A stretch of DNA of 64,000 nucleotides, taken from the NCBI GenBank assembly GCA_963573305.1, contig OY754327.1, forward strand, positions 183,218,386 through 183,282,385. Reading direction: 5' to 3'. Positions 1-10,357 of the stretch are shown piece after piece. This DNA is from Pyrrhosoma nymphula. Lineage: Eukaryota > Arthropoda > Insecta > Odonata > Coenagrionidae. The first letter of the stretch is position 1; every line of letters begins with the position of its first letter. Below the pieces are notes generated by a model. That model ran no database searches and was not told the DNA's origin. It worked only from the letters and a program-made list of their open reading frames with translations. The position numbers were made by a program, and so were the translations under genes.

Positions 1-689
1 GCTGTTTCTCCCAAAAATAGCTGATTATAAGGCAGAAAAGGAAAAGGCAAAGCCTTTTGCTTCAACACACACAACTGCTCCAATTAAAAAAATCATCCTC
101 CATCCCTTCCCGCAACCACCCCTTCCCTCCGCCATCCCCGAAACGAAATCGTGGCTACGTCACTGTGTTAGTGCGTGCATATTTTGTTGGTTTTCGTTAG
201 GTACCAGTGCAAAATTCGAGATCCACGTCAAATCGATTGACGGAAGCGAAGTATTGCGAGCTTTCGTCGAGCCGCGGAGAGGCCCGGTACCGGCCCTAGC
301 CCTTCGGCCGACTACATTTCTTTCACCCCTTCGGCCTGGCTCGCCGACCCAGAGCAACCTGTTGGGCTACGCAGCTAGAGCTCGTTTATCGACACTCGAA
401 TGCCTCACTGCATCGCCATCTGTGTGTCGTGGTCATTAATGGTGAATGGAAAAACGGAATTTTAGAAACTCGCGTGATTTGAATCGGGGAATGTAACCGC
501 CTTCTTCCGGAGCGGCTTGCGTTCCCACCGAGGAACTCTGCTACGGAGCTGGAGCGAATTCAAACGAGACAACCCAGTCACCAATGTTGCATTATACCAA
601 CACACGCTGGCACATGTGCTGAGAATGTACAGTCGAGCAAGTGCTTTACAAGAACAATAGAAAGAGCACATGCAATGAGAATATTAGAA
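1..689. other. Unassigned leading segment
   Basis: No gene or repeat is recognised here. A GC-richer stretch around 240-430 carries short overlapping open frames on both strands with no recognisable domain, so I do not call them genes. A promoter or untranslated exon cannot be excluded from composition alone. Confidence 0.4.
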
Positions 690-697
690 AGGATTAT

Positions 698-989
698 CAT
701 TGGCGTAGCCAGATTATGGGTCTAGGGAGGCAGAAGATTTTTAGGGGAGGGGGGGGGGCAGAAAATTTTTAGGGGGCGCTGACCAGTTTACTAAACTTAA
801 CAAATTTTGGTGATGCAAGATGAGGATGGGTTTGTATAAAATATGACAATTGACAACGCATTATACACATTTATTTATACGTATTTGAGTCTTGAGAGTG
901 GAAAAATACACAGGCTTACGAGCGCCAGAACACGGGGCGGGGGGGGGGGGCGTTCGCCCCTCTGCCCGTCCCCCCTGGCTACGGTACGG
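698..989. mobile_element. Short non-autonomous hAT-like element
   Basis: The left end reads CATTGGCGTAGCCAG and the right end begins CTGGCTACG, an inverted match of the first nine bases after which the right end decays. The flanks are aggattat (690-697) and agaattat (990-997), a near match of 8 bp, the duplication length hAT transposases make. The interior is G-rich near the left end, with poly-G near the right end, and has no coding capacity. Classification rests on TIR style and TSD length. Confidence 0.55.
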
Positions 990-1165
990 AGAATTATGTG
1001 CTACCGAGAATGTATGTCACGAGAGAATGTTCGAAGAATGTTCTTTGGAGCACATGCTATAGGAAATTCAAAGTAGAAGTGATTTTTGAAGACATTTGGA
1101 GCATATAAGCTGGAAAAATCATTTTAATGTTTTTAATAATCACAATAGCAACTATGTTTCAATCC

Positions 1166-2104
1166 CATAGTTGGGAAAGTTACTAAAAAATTTAACTGAA
1201 TAAGGTTAAAGTTAGTCTCGGTAAAAAATTAACTAGTTCAAGTCAAAAGTTACTATTTTGAAGAATAAACTGAATAAAGTTAAAGTTAATTAAGTAATTT
1301 TTTCGTTAAAAGTTACTTTTTGAGGTAATTTTAATAATATTTTGAAAAGAAACTTTTAAAGGCTATTTTTCGCATTTGGGATAAAATAAATACAAACTTC
1401 AAATCAAGAAAAAATGTATTTAACTTTTACTTAAAAGGTCATGAAACTTCGGTAACTTTCTTATCTAAAAATTTGTATTGGACATCCATCCCGGTCGACA
1501 CACTTATGCGGTCACTCCACTCAACCCCGCTGACGACGGGATGTCGCCGAGTGAGTTATGGGTAAACTGGCGCATTTCACAGATATGTTACTGTGAATGA
1601 ACCCGTCCCCCTCGTTATCCGTCGTAGGCTTTTTGGTGACCCCCTTTCTCGTGTTCAACTATGTTGTATTGTAGACACGATGTCGCCGAGTAAGGCATTC
1701 GTGCCCTCGCGGACATGGTCTTCGAGTGGTCTCGTGTTTTCTCGTCTGAGGGTGCGTTCCTAAACTTTGGCGGTCACTCAACTCAATCCCGCTTTTGTTT
1801 GGATCACGTTTGGATTTATTCGCCTGGGCCTATTCATTGCATTCTTGCACAACTACCCAGCTTTATAGCATTCTTAGATACCGTTTTATTTTCCCCTTTG
1901 TCTTTTGGGATAGTTTTACACCCAAATTCGAACAGTCGACCTTCGCCAAAAATTAACGAAAAAAATTAACTGCAGTTATTTTTGTGTCAGTCAATGTCAA
2001 TTTGCAACGGTTAAAAGTTAACTCTTCTAAAAAGTAACGATTATGTTTTTTAGTTTACGATTAATTTTAATCGTTAATTTTTAAAACCGTTAATCCCAAC
2101 TATG
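1166..2104 (+). mobile_element. TIR element, CATAGTTGGGA family, copy 1
   Basis: The ends are CATAGTTGGGA and TCCCAACTATG. The flanks ttcaatcc (1158-1165) and ttccaacc (2105-2112) match at 6 of 8 positions, suggesting an old 8-bp target duplication. AT-rich subterminal parts (repeated gttaa/ttaac) surround a GC-richer core at about 1480-1850 in which a segment like gcggtcactccactcaac occurs twice. No transposase is encoded. The same family lies inverted at 8308-9608. A hAT-like origin is an inference from the TSD length. Confidence 0.6.
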
Positions 2105-2117
2105 TTCCAACCACAGA

Positions 2118-2157
2118 GTACTACTAGTTTCAACGCTACGGCGTCATCATCAGGTAC
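2118..2157 (-). ncRNA. Hammerhead ribozyme-like motif 1
   Basis: Read on the minus strand from 2157: GUAC (stem I), CUGAUGA, one extra U, stem II GACGC / GCGUU closed by a CGUA loop, GAAA, then CUAGUA and GUAC. ACUAGU is self-complementary and would form a loop-free stem III, as in hammerheads that act as dimers; A would be the cleavage-site base (NUH rule) and the following GUAC pairs perfectly with the first GUAC. What departs from the canonical core is the extra U between CUGAUGA and stem II and a G-U closing pair. Self-cleavage is an inference. Confidence 0.55.
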
Positions 2158-2211
2158 CTTCAGCTGCCTACATCAGGTATCAGGACCCCGTAGCGTTGAA
2201 ACTAGTAGTAC
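2118..2211. repeat. Inverted repeat carrying a hammerhead-like motif
   Basis: Arms 2118-2141 and 2188-2211 are 24-bp perfect inverted copies separated by 46 bp. The left arm plus spacer, read on the minus strand, holds a full hammerhead-like motif. The right arm, read on the plus strand, keeps the GAAAC side but has lost CUGAUGA. The unit abuts the TIR element ending at 2104. Confidence 0.8.
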
Positions 2212-3810
2212 CAGTAAAAACTCAGTGGATTGAAACAGTTGTTATTGTCATTATTCATAATAGGCTTCCACAAGGTTACGCCTGAACGGATTAAATACTT
2301 ATTCTTATTTTAAGTCATATCGTTGTTTATCCCCTTCTTTATATCACTGTTCTACGCAGAACCCTCCGACTACTGATATGAAGTTAAAATTTTATTTCAC
2401 GGACTTAGAACTTAACATGTTTACTGCATAGAAATTTAACAACACGACTGAGTGTATGTAAGCCTGAAGGCTTTTCGTTTCGGAGCGTAATGTTTGCAAT
2501 TAGCTTACCGGTTCGACTTGGGGTATTTGAGGCCGTTACCAACCCCAGTCGCAGTGGGTAGATAAATGCGAAAACTGAGGACAAATGCGAATCGAATGCC
2601 ACCGGGTATTTAGACATGCAATTCGTGGTTAAGTATACCGTTTGAAATCACATTTCCTGGAGGTTATATTCTGGTGTTTTCATATGATTCTTCCTCCCTG
2701 TTTAACAGTAATTCATTATCACGTGTGACAATTCTGCAATCTTAAAGACAGTGTCGGGCAACCCTGGTCGGGCAACCCTGATAAAGATGCATAGCTACTA
2801 ACTTCTCCGAAAAATAAATTTTCATGGGAATTCAACAAACCTCAGCAATAAAACAAATAGATATTTCCGTAAAAGGATAGCAAATTTCCTTTTTTGTGCC
2901 ATAAATAGTAATTGTGATATGCCTCTCTCATTTTTCTGATTCATGCTAGAGTAAAATATTCATTTAAATATTTACTCCATTGATTACGTCCTTCTAGTCA
3001 GTGAAATTGTTCACTTTCTACAGTACATGTAGTACAAGCCTCGGGGAATTCAAATTTGTCAACAAAAAAGATTTACGAAATGGGCGAAAAATGATAGATA
3101 CCAAAAGAGAGTTAGATTCCAAAATAGAAACTAAAAACTCATTAATACAGCAGTAAATAAGATGAATATTACTATCAAGTTGTATTTTATTTAACTAACA
3201 GCGGATACTACAAGCAAATTCAGTCTATTAAGCGTGTCTGCTATTGTTTACAAACAAAAAAAGACGATGTAGAGAGGTGGGTATCAATCTAACCCAATGA
3301 AGTTTCATTCTTATGAACTTCTTCTCCAGAAGAAAAAAATCTGAAATGAAATGCCTCAATCAACACTTCACTAATTGCAAAACCTAAGCTCAAATAAAAT
3401 ATATATTTGACAGAAATACTATCATCTCTGGTTGAATTCATGATTTTAAAGCCACATGGCGTCCAAATATTATGCTTAACTAAAAAGGGCCGTGTTCTGT
3501 TCCACTATTGCTCGCTTGTTCGTTTCGTGCATGCCAATGTGGAAGAATAAAAGAGTCCCTTGAATCCTAACCAGATTAGGAACTACGCATTGTGGAAAGC
3601 GCAACACTTTTTCTCCCCGACGGCAAATCGCAAATATTGCTTTGACAATGTAAGAATGTGCCTAAAAACGAGTAAGTCATAGCGTAACTGTTGCATGAGC
3701 AGAGCTAGGTATCTAAGGAAGAGCAATATATATCCCATATTGACTCAAGGTAAGAATTAACAGTGCCACGTAGGCTTTTCTCTAGTTAGCCTTGCAGACA
3801 ATCAACAATT
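2212..3810. other. Unassigned AT-rich segment
   Basis: I see no coding region longer than a chance ORF and no clear element ends. A tiny direct duplication of gtcgggcaaccct occurs near 2753-2778. The stretch is AT-rich and looks like intergenic or intronic sequence. Confidence 0.4.
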
Positions 3811-3960
3811 CTTGGTGGCATAGTGGTATTTTCAGCCTCTGAAAGGTAGGCCCCGCAAACCTGGTCTGTAGTTCGACTCCTGTTCCAAAAGACCTTAATT
3901 CAGTGGTTGTTTAGCAGTGATTGCAGTCGCCCAAAAGTATGAACTCCTAACATTTATATA
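3811..3960 (+). mobile_element. tRNA-derived SINE
   Basis: An A-box-like TGGCATAGTGG near 3817 and a B box GTTCGACTCC near 3871 have roughly tRNA spacing, as expected for an internal RNA polymerase III promoter. The acceptor ends do not pair, so this is not a functional tRNA. The sequence after the B box is unrelated to tRNA, which fits a SINE body. Its 3' end is uncertain. Confidence 0.5.
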
Positions 3961-4761
3961 CAGGAATTTTCATCAATAACAATTATAATATTTTAAATGT
4001 CGCATATATTTTTTGCCGCCTATTATTTCTCACTTTTTTGGTTTCACTTAATCTTAAATTTGGCTGCTGGCAATGGATTTAGCAACAAGATTTTCTTTTC
4101 GTCATTTGACACTAACTTCTGGTGGCTGCACCTGAATGCGAAACCACCACTTTATTTTGAAAGTCAGCCCTGTATGTTTCAAACTCTGCATGCTGATATT
4201 TAACACTCGGCCTGGAGTTTTTTCCACCTGGGGGGTTATTACGGAACTCGCGACGTTAGTAGAATAAAGACGTCGTTAAACACCGACTGTCCTGGCCTGA
4301 ATATATCTACCCTAGCGATTACGGAACTCAAGGTAGAAGTGTTGAAGAGGGTCGTTATGCCCATAAAGACAGTGTTATGACAAATTCTTCGTTCAAGTCT
4401 GTGCAACTCTCTCGGAATATGTATTGACCAATGAAATGCTTGACGTTCCTGTGTGGAACAGTGGACAAAATGCATGAGCGAGCAAGAGTAAACAAGAAAA
4501 AAATGAGTATCGTTTAGCGACGGTCCTCGCCAGGAATGTAAACAAACATTCTTGATTTTAATGATGAAGGTTGATTATGTTATTAAGTCATTATTCCCTG
4601 AAAGAAGTTTTGAATTATCTTTATTATTACGTAATCGCATCTTTAGTGAGTTACACTGATGGAAATAAAGAGTGAGAAAACCGTTCCGGGTGTATGCTTC
4701 GTGCAGTCGAAAAATAAAGCTTATTCTTTCGACTAATGTGCAGAAAAAATGAGTTTACACA

Positions 4762-5370
4762 ATGTGCATAGGGTTTGTTTTTAAAACGGTGCAAAGCATG
4801 TGTGGGAATGGTGAATTTATGTGCATTTGCGTGATAATCGTACGCGAAAAAGATCGAAGAGTGTCTTTTGATTGTTACTGTACAGAAAATAGTGTAAAGA
4901 GCATATTAAGCATTTTAGGAGTAAGCACCAACAGTTTTTATATTTCTAGAACGTGTAATTATCTGTCCGGAGAGTTTACATTTGAGGAATGTTGGTTTGA
5001 AAGTGACAGTGACACGTATTTTTTAAATAGAAACTATAAACGCACATCTTTTAGGGGTGACATGAGCGGCAGGGATAATTACACTATAGAATACGATGAC
5101 ATATCTGTATTTGCCTCTTCGTATAACCTTCTATTGCATGAAATACGAGCAGTATCAAACAAATCTATACTAACTACGCAGCAAACAGCTGAGCCGAAGC
5201 TCAGCTGTTTGCTGCCCTGTCAGAAATGCTCCCGGTTGAACTTGTTCGTGGCTTTGAAACTCGGAAATATTTGGTTTGTTTTTAAAACGTTAAAAACTTT
5301 GTATGAGACTGATGAATCAATGTGCATTTCTGTGAGAATCGTGCGCGAAAACGATCGAAGAGTGTCTTAA
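4762..5370 (+). CDS. Unrecognised 202-aa ORF inside the TIR element
   Basis: An open frame of 202 codons starts at an ATG and ends at TAA. I recognise no domain. Its last ~40 codons repeat its first ~35 because the frame spans the junction of a tandem duplication: FVFKT near the start and again near residue 173, MCI...RIVRE/IIVRE and RRVS. The second DNA unit (5276-5790) carries stops, for instance just after RRVS, so the unit is not kept as protein in that copy. It also reads through a 16-bp palindrome at 5178-5215. It may be a chance open frame in repetitive DNA; expression is unknown. Confidence 0.25.
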   Translation: MCIGFVFKTVQSMCGNGEFMCICVIIVREKDRRVSFDCYCTENSVKSILSILGVSTNSFYISRTCNYLSGEFTFEECWFESDSDTYFLNRNYKRTSFRGDMSGRDNYTIEYDDISVFASSYNLLLHEIRAVSNKSILTTQQTAEPKLSCLLPCQKCSRLNLFVALKLGNIWFVFKTLKTLYETDESMCISVRIVRENDRRVS

Positions 5371-5985
5371 AGTTGCTGCCTTCAAAGGTGTCTTTTGATT
5401 GTCACCGCACAGAAAATTGTGAAAAGAGCATTTCAAGCGTTAAGGAAGTATGCATAAACAGTTTTTATATTTCTTGAACGTGTAATTAACTCCCCAGAGA
5501 GTTTAAAATTGAGGAATGTGGGTTTGAAAAAGTGACAGTGACGCGTATTTGAAATGAGAAACTATAAACGCAAATCTTTCCGGGGTGACATGAGCGGCAG
5601 GGATAGTTACACTCTAGAATACGATGACATATCTGTATTTTCCTCTTCGTATAACCTTCTATTGCATGAAATATGAGTAGTATCAATCAAATCTACAGTA
5701 ACTTCTATGCCAAAGCTCAGCCGTATGCTTCACCGTCAGAAATGCTCCCGGACTCAGCAATTCAATAGCTTTGAAACTCTGAAATATTTTTAAAACATTT
5801 AGCAAATCACCTAATTGTAAAATCATACTTTTTATCATATTATTCTTCGCATAGCCTTTGGTTATTAACATTAATATACTTCCTGAGTCCTCAGAATTGA
5901 TACGTCATCAGATGTACTCCCGAGTCTCGACAATGCATTTGATTTGAAACTCGGAAATGTCTTAAAAACATTTCGCAACTCTTCT
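4768..5985 (+). repeat. ~510-bp tandem duplication plus a third partial unit
   Basis: Unit 1 (about 4768-5270) and unit 2 (about 5276-5790) align in order: gtttgtttttaaaacg, gatcgaagagtgtctt, acagtttttatatttct, gacatgagcggcagggata and tcttcgtataaccttctatt appear in both. A third partial unit near 5920-5985 keeps the ctcccg...tttgaaactcggaaat end. Indels and stops separate the copies, so the duplication is not recent. Confidence 0.8.
5178..5215. repeat. Perfect 16-bp stem hairpin
   Basis: GCAGCAAACAGCTGAG (5178-5193) and CTCAGCTGTTTGCTGC (5200-5215) are exact inverted copies around a CCGAAG loop. In unit 2 of the tandem duplication the matching site is degenerate (near 5700-5740), so the palindrome is specific to unit 1. 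Confidence 0.9.
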
Positions 5986-6275
5986 AAGTGTGAACGCTTG
6001 TTACTTTTAATGTTGATATTCACATAGGCTTTGATAATTATTATATATCTCGCGAGTTCGCATAGTTAACCTTTGCGCAAATACGCCATCTTGGGTCTTT
6101 ATAGGACCCCTCTTGAGCTGGCTTTATTTTGGGTCGTTATGATAAAGACTTTTCACTCCATAAAGACGGCCTTATGAGTTCTGTAATCGCACCAGTCGGT
6201 ATGCTCACTGGGGGTCCTTATGATAAAGACTTTCACCTCATAACGCCGTCCTTATGAGTTACGTAATAACCCCCC

Positions 6276-6774
6276 TGGAGTATTATCTTTCATATTAAAC
6301 TGAAATATGTACCACCCACAACCATCAGCCGGTTCTAGGATTGTATATGTTCCGTTTTCATTTTGTCAATTTCAATGTATTTTAGGATGAACGTCAAACA
6401 AAACAATGAACGCCAAATAACGTTATTTTATATAAAGCAGAAAAATAAAATGTTGATAAACCAACTTTTTATTTTTCTGCTTTTAAAATGAATCACCCGC
6501 ATTATAATATTGCCCATCACGGTCTTTTCGACAAAAAATGTGCTTGTGTAACTGGAAAACGGTCATCGTGTCTACTACATCGAACACAATATACAAGATT
6601 GGCTACGATCTCCTCAAATGACCACGCTGACAGTTTTTCTTCAGGCTTTGAGATTTTTTTATAAAATAAGTTCAATTACTTTCACATCCGTTGAATTTCA
6701 ACGGGTACCTTCCACTAGTAAATAATAAAGAGTATATAATCCACACTATTCACAATAAAAGAAAAAAACAGACT
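6276..6774. other. Unassigned segment with one AT hairpin
   Basis: No gene is recognised. The only structure is an inverted repeat: 6434-6455 and 6462-6483 are 22-bp arms with one mismatch (AAAGCAGAAAAATAAAA... against its complement) and a 6-nt loop. Confidence 0.5.
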
Positions 6775-6812
6775 CAGACTTCGACACGTATTGTCATCTT
6801 CAAGGTAACATT
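6775..6812 (-). ncRNA. Decayed hammerhead-like motif at the Penelope 3' end
   Basis: On the minus strand the order CCUUGAAGA, U, GACA-loop-UGUC, GAAG matches the motif family of this window (CUGAAGA, extra U, stem II, GAAA) with a U insertion in the first core box and a change in GAAA. It would not cleave by the standard rules. Its value is positional: it lies just past the endonuclease and 3' region of a Penelope-like element. Confidence 0.45.
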
Positions 6813-8045
6813 CCTTACTCGATGTGAGCTTTATATTTATCACAGGTCATATTGCCATGACATAGAGGGGGGGAGAGGAATGAGTGGAAGAGGAATGGGT
6901 AGGATAGGGAAACCAGAAAAAAGTTTGAAAAACAGTGCAGGAGGATTAAGACAAGGGCGTACAAAGAAGGGGGAGGTGAACTTGAACTGAAGGTGACTAA
7001 TGAATGTGAAAGGAGGATTTTAAGTAGGGGTGAATGGGTAGGGAACACATTGCCATGACATAACATTATATATTCAGGGCTATTCACAACGTCAAATAGT
7101 TACGTGACCATTTTTTCAAACGTATAAAATCTCTGGTTCAAAATCACTGAAATGGCACATTTCACAAAGTTGTTTTGCAAACTCAGAAGTGTCGTCGTTG
7201 TTGATAAAAATACCGCCTACGTCCTTCAGCACACATGGAAAACTTTCTGGCAGTTTGGCCGACATATCGAATCTTAAAACTTCATTTACTATACACACAA
7301 TCCTCCAGTCAAAATCACTCGGTCGGTCTTAAGAATTAAACAGAAATAAACCAAGCGTCATGGGATTGTAAACAGTCAACCTTATCTTTTCCTTAGGAAT
7401 TGAATTCTGTAATAAATGCCATTTCTTTAATAGATGGTAGAACACACGACCTCCTAGGACTATTTTTGATCAGAGACAGGCTTGTTAAATTATCAATTTT
7501 TCTGTTTTTAAGTGCTTTGTAAAGTGTTTGTGCCATGAATTTATCATCGAACCACTTCGATTGGCTAAATGTCTTATCACTTCAAATTTGATTTACACAT
7601 GGCATTATTAACCAGTCTATAGATCCACGATCTAAAGGATGCGGCCTTGTGCATATAATGACGTACATGAGTCGTTGGGGATATTGTTGCATCAGTGAAT
7701 GTCGGTTTCCTATAAATAGCAAAATCGTGTTTGCCCTTCTTTATATGGGTTGTCAATTCTAGGAAGTAAACTTTACCCACCCTCCCCTTATTTCTATAGT
7801 TAAATTGATGGCATTATGAAGATAATTTAAAAAAAAATACGAAATTATCTCATTGCCGGTAGCCGCTTGTCCAAGCGGCATAAAATATCGTCTACGTATC
7901 CATACCAATATAAAATATTGCTGAGAGATGGGCGATCAGACTTAAAAAGATTAGATTCTAAACTATCCACAGTAATATCCGGTAAAATTGGGGATAAAGG
8001 TGCTCCCATCGCAAGGCCCGCCTACTGTTGATTACACTTACTATA
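6775..8045 (-). mobile_element. Decayed Penelope-like retroelement (RT end + GIY-YIG)
   Basis: Read on the minus strand. Near 8019-7987 the frame gives GLAMGAPLSP, the Penelope-type RT motif, and near 7898-7887 YVDDI, the catalytic box. In another frame at 7720-7697 is YRKPTFTD, followed by a stretch typical of the RT thumb. Near 7266-7253, YVGQTARKF resembles the GIY-YIG endonuclease motif, then SEFAKQL (about 7190-7170) the conserved downstream part. Frameshifts and stops separate the pieces, so it is dead. A C/T-rich 3' region (about 7090-6830) leads to a degenerate hammerhead-like motif at 6812-6775. The 5' half is absent. RT plus GIY-YIG order is that of EN-containing Penelope-like elements. 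Confidence 0.8.
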
Positions 8046-8307
8046 AGAATAAATTAATTTTAGTTTAAATATTACTACGTCCAATTACTAATATCATAAG
8101 GCCTCCACGGTCAAAATAAGAGCACCCTTCCACTAAATATGGCAAATTAAAAAAAAATTGCCATGTGAAATCCGTGAAATCCACCACATTAAAATCATAG
8201 CTAAAAATTATAGCGTAAAAACTAGTGTTAACACCAGCAAATACCAAAAGCTAAGAGTTATACAAGGAGTAGAATGAACAGATCCAGAATTCTTAATCAA
8301 CACCAAG
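8046..8307. other. Unassigned AT-rich segment
   Basis: It lies between the Penelope remnant and the next TIR element. A minus-strand open frame at 8065-8247 shows no convincing similarity to upstream RT motifs, so I do not extend the Penelope element into it. Confidence 0.4.
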
Positions 8308-9608
8308 CATAGATGGGATTAACTATTTTCAAAATTAACGATTAAAATTAATCGTTAAATGTGTAATTAACTATTTAACTTCACCGTTTCTTTTTAGAAG
8401 AGTTGACTTTAAATCGTCAAAAATATGCATCAACTGATACAAAACTAACTTCAGTTAATTTTTTCCGTTAAATTTTGGCTATTTTCGACCTGTTCGAATT
8501 TGGGCGCAAAGCTTACCCAACAGACAAAGTGGAAAATAAAACTATCTAACATAAGCTGGGAAGCTGCGCAGGAATGCAATGAATAGGCTCAGACGAGTAC
8601 GCCCAATCAAAAGCGGGGTTGACTGGAGTGACCGATAAAAAAGACGAAAAAACACCAAAAACAAGATACCACTCGAAGACCATAGGCGTGCGCTCAGTAG
8701 GTGCCATGGGAGCCGCGGCACCCGCAAAAACTTTAGGAGGGGCACCAAAATTGGCGGAAACAGAAAACTAAGCGGAAAGCGAGTCCTGCTGAAAAGAACT
8801 GAAAAAAAAATCAATCTAAACATTTTTAAAGGTCTGATTTTATTTTTTTATCTGTAATGAGACTACACAAACTACCATTCCAAGTACTTCTTTAAAATAG
8901 GGCACGGAATCCAATTGTGGGCGCGAAAAAAACGAGATTAGTATATTAAAAACATTCTGATAAAGCTGATTACAAAAAGTTTTTCGAATTTATTTAATCG
9001 AAATTTCTTCCCTATAGTTACTCTGCATTTAGTTGATAAAAAGTAAATAATAGACTAGTTAAGATATTTTATGCCAGTATTAACAAAGCTTTACTAAATT
9101 ACAGTTTTTAAAAGTATTTTTTAAGAAATACCTTATCCTAGCATCGAAAATTAAAGCAGAAATGTGATATATAGCCTTTTTGCTTTTGACAGTTATTGGG
9201 GGCTTCTGCTTTAGTTGTGGGAGTTGCTTTATGGAACTGGCTTTTCTCCGAGCTCTTGGTGTTAAGACTTTTGGTTACGGTCATGGGCAAGGTCAAAAGG
9301 TGGCATTTTTATCGTTGACACCCCCAAAAGCAAAATCCTGCCCACGCCTATGTCGAAGACCATGTCCACGAGGGCATGAATGACTTACGACGTCGTGTCA
9401 TCAATGCTACATATTTGAACACGAGAAAGGGGGTGACCAAAAAACCTATGACGGGGAACGAGGGGAACAGTTTCATTCGAAGTACCGCATCTGTAAAATG
9501 CGCCAGTTTACGCATAACTTACTCGGCGACATCTCGTCGTCAGCGAGGTTGAGTGGAATGACCGCAAAAATTTCGGAACGCACTCACAGACGAGAAAACA
9601 CGAAAGAA
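8308..9608 (-). mobile_element. TIR element, CATAGTTGGGA family, copy 2 (inverted, truncated)
   Basis: Starting at CATAGATGGGATTAAC this is, in reverse orientation, the family of 1166-2104: the AT-rich subterminal part, the duplicated gcggtcactccactcaac-like segment, and the gatgtcgccgagt and acccgaa/gttcgaa blocks recur. The second terminus is missing; homology fades near 9608. It is split at 8682-9353 by a hAT-like insertion, giving a clear order: this element first, the hAT later. Confidence 0.65.
8682..9353. mobile_element. Nested non-autonomous hAT-like element
   Basis: The element ends ATAGGCGTG and CACGCCTATGT are inverted copies, and the 8-bp sequence cgaagacc sits on both sides (8674-8681 and 9354-9361), a perfect hAT-length target duplication. 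The host sequence (atggtcttcgagtggt in copy 1) continues across the insertion. About 670 bp, without a recognisable transposase. A poly-A/T-rich interior and short chance ORFs only. Confidence 0.8.
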
Positions 9609-9695
9609 ACCCAGTGGTCCGTAGATTGTAAATTCTTTTATCTTTTTTCTGCCAAACACTTCACTCCGGAAAATATCTTACTTAAGTTCCACGTT
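9600..9695 (+). repeat. Dispersed repeat B, copy 1
   Basis: It shares cagtggtccgta, attgtaaat, tcactccgg and acttaagttcc, in order, with 11270-11365. The two copies lie in the same orientation 1.7 kb apart. The full-length element is not definable from two partial copies. Confidence 0.7.
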
Positions 9696-10264
9696 ATGTA
9701 TTCCTTTCATTTCTTTTATCTAACAGTCCATTTTTACATGCAGTAAACAAAGCCATGCCTCAACGCAACAGGGACAATTGCAGCCAATCGATATTTATAG
9801 CAACCTGCAAAAGGCATGCGAGTCAAGGCGAAAAGCAACAATACATATATCCAGTAATCCTCAACGGATTAGTCTACACTAGACTATCTCCCAACCTACG
9901 TAAAACCTCCGAACATATTCTCAAAGTCATAAACTAACAGTTGACATAACAGGCATTGATTAATTAACGTCCCTAATAGGTACTTCGTTTCCAATTTATG
10001 GCGGTTCCAGACATTTCTGTCAATTACTGTGGGCAATTTGGGATATTCGCTTGGGTCACTAAAGGGCGAATGTAAAGAACAGAGGAAGAGTGAAAAGAAT
10101 CGGTGTCGTGCTACTTAATAAAGTGGGAATATCCCGGTGCCACTTTGGCCCTAATAAATGACGGAAAAACAGGCTCCTACTGCAAACTTAAATGTAGCTT
10201 AGGTAACCATCCGACATAAAACAAACAAATCTGGAGTATTAAATGAAGTAAATATGTTACTTAC
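9696..10264. other. Unassigned segment
   Basis: No recognisable coding region. A 60-codon open frame at 9755-9937 has no visible domain. Sequence is AT-rich and unremarkable. Confidence 0.35.
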
Positions 10265-10357
10265 CGCTGTTAATTTCATCCGGACTTCATCTCTGTCCAG
10301 CTGGACTGGTGTTGTGTATTAAGCAACCATCAGCATCTTCTATCAGCTTTCTTACCA
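10265..10357 (-). other. Candidate 5' untranslated exon 2, locus A
   Basis: Minus-strand 93-nt segment bounded by an acceptor (tttatcatttcag) and a strong donor (gtaagt). Its early ATGs run quickly into stops, but a last ATG 15 nt before the donor (ATGAAATTAACAGCG) would start a protein continuing into an unseen exon. A segment of exactly the same length with the same splice borders occurs at 22937-23029. Exon status is an inference from the borders and from this parallel. Confidence 0.35.

Larger units (their letters stand above)
4230..6275. mobile_element. TIR element with internal tandem duplication
   Basis: GGGGGGTTATTACG at 4230-4243 is mirrored exactly by CGTAATAACCCCCC at 6262-6275. 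Subterminal parts repeat a motif built from ttatg, ataaagac and gagtt (for example about 4330-4380 and 6135-6260). The interior holds a duplicated ~0.5-kb unit with one long open frame. No target duplication can be read (flanks tccacct and tggagta), so the superfamily is unassigned. Merlin-like or other G-starting TIR families are possible. Confidence 0.6.

Noticed and set aside
3811..3890. A functional tRNA gene
   Set aside because: Box-like motifs only; no cloverleaf closes.
5310..5345. CTGATGA at 5308 as a possible ribozyme core
   Set aside because: No GAAA box or stem II follows at a workable distance.
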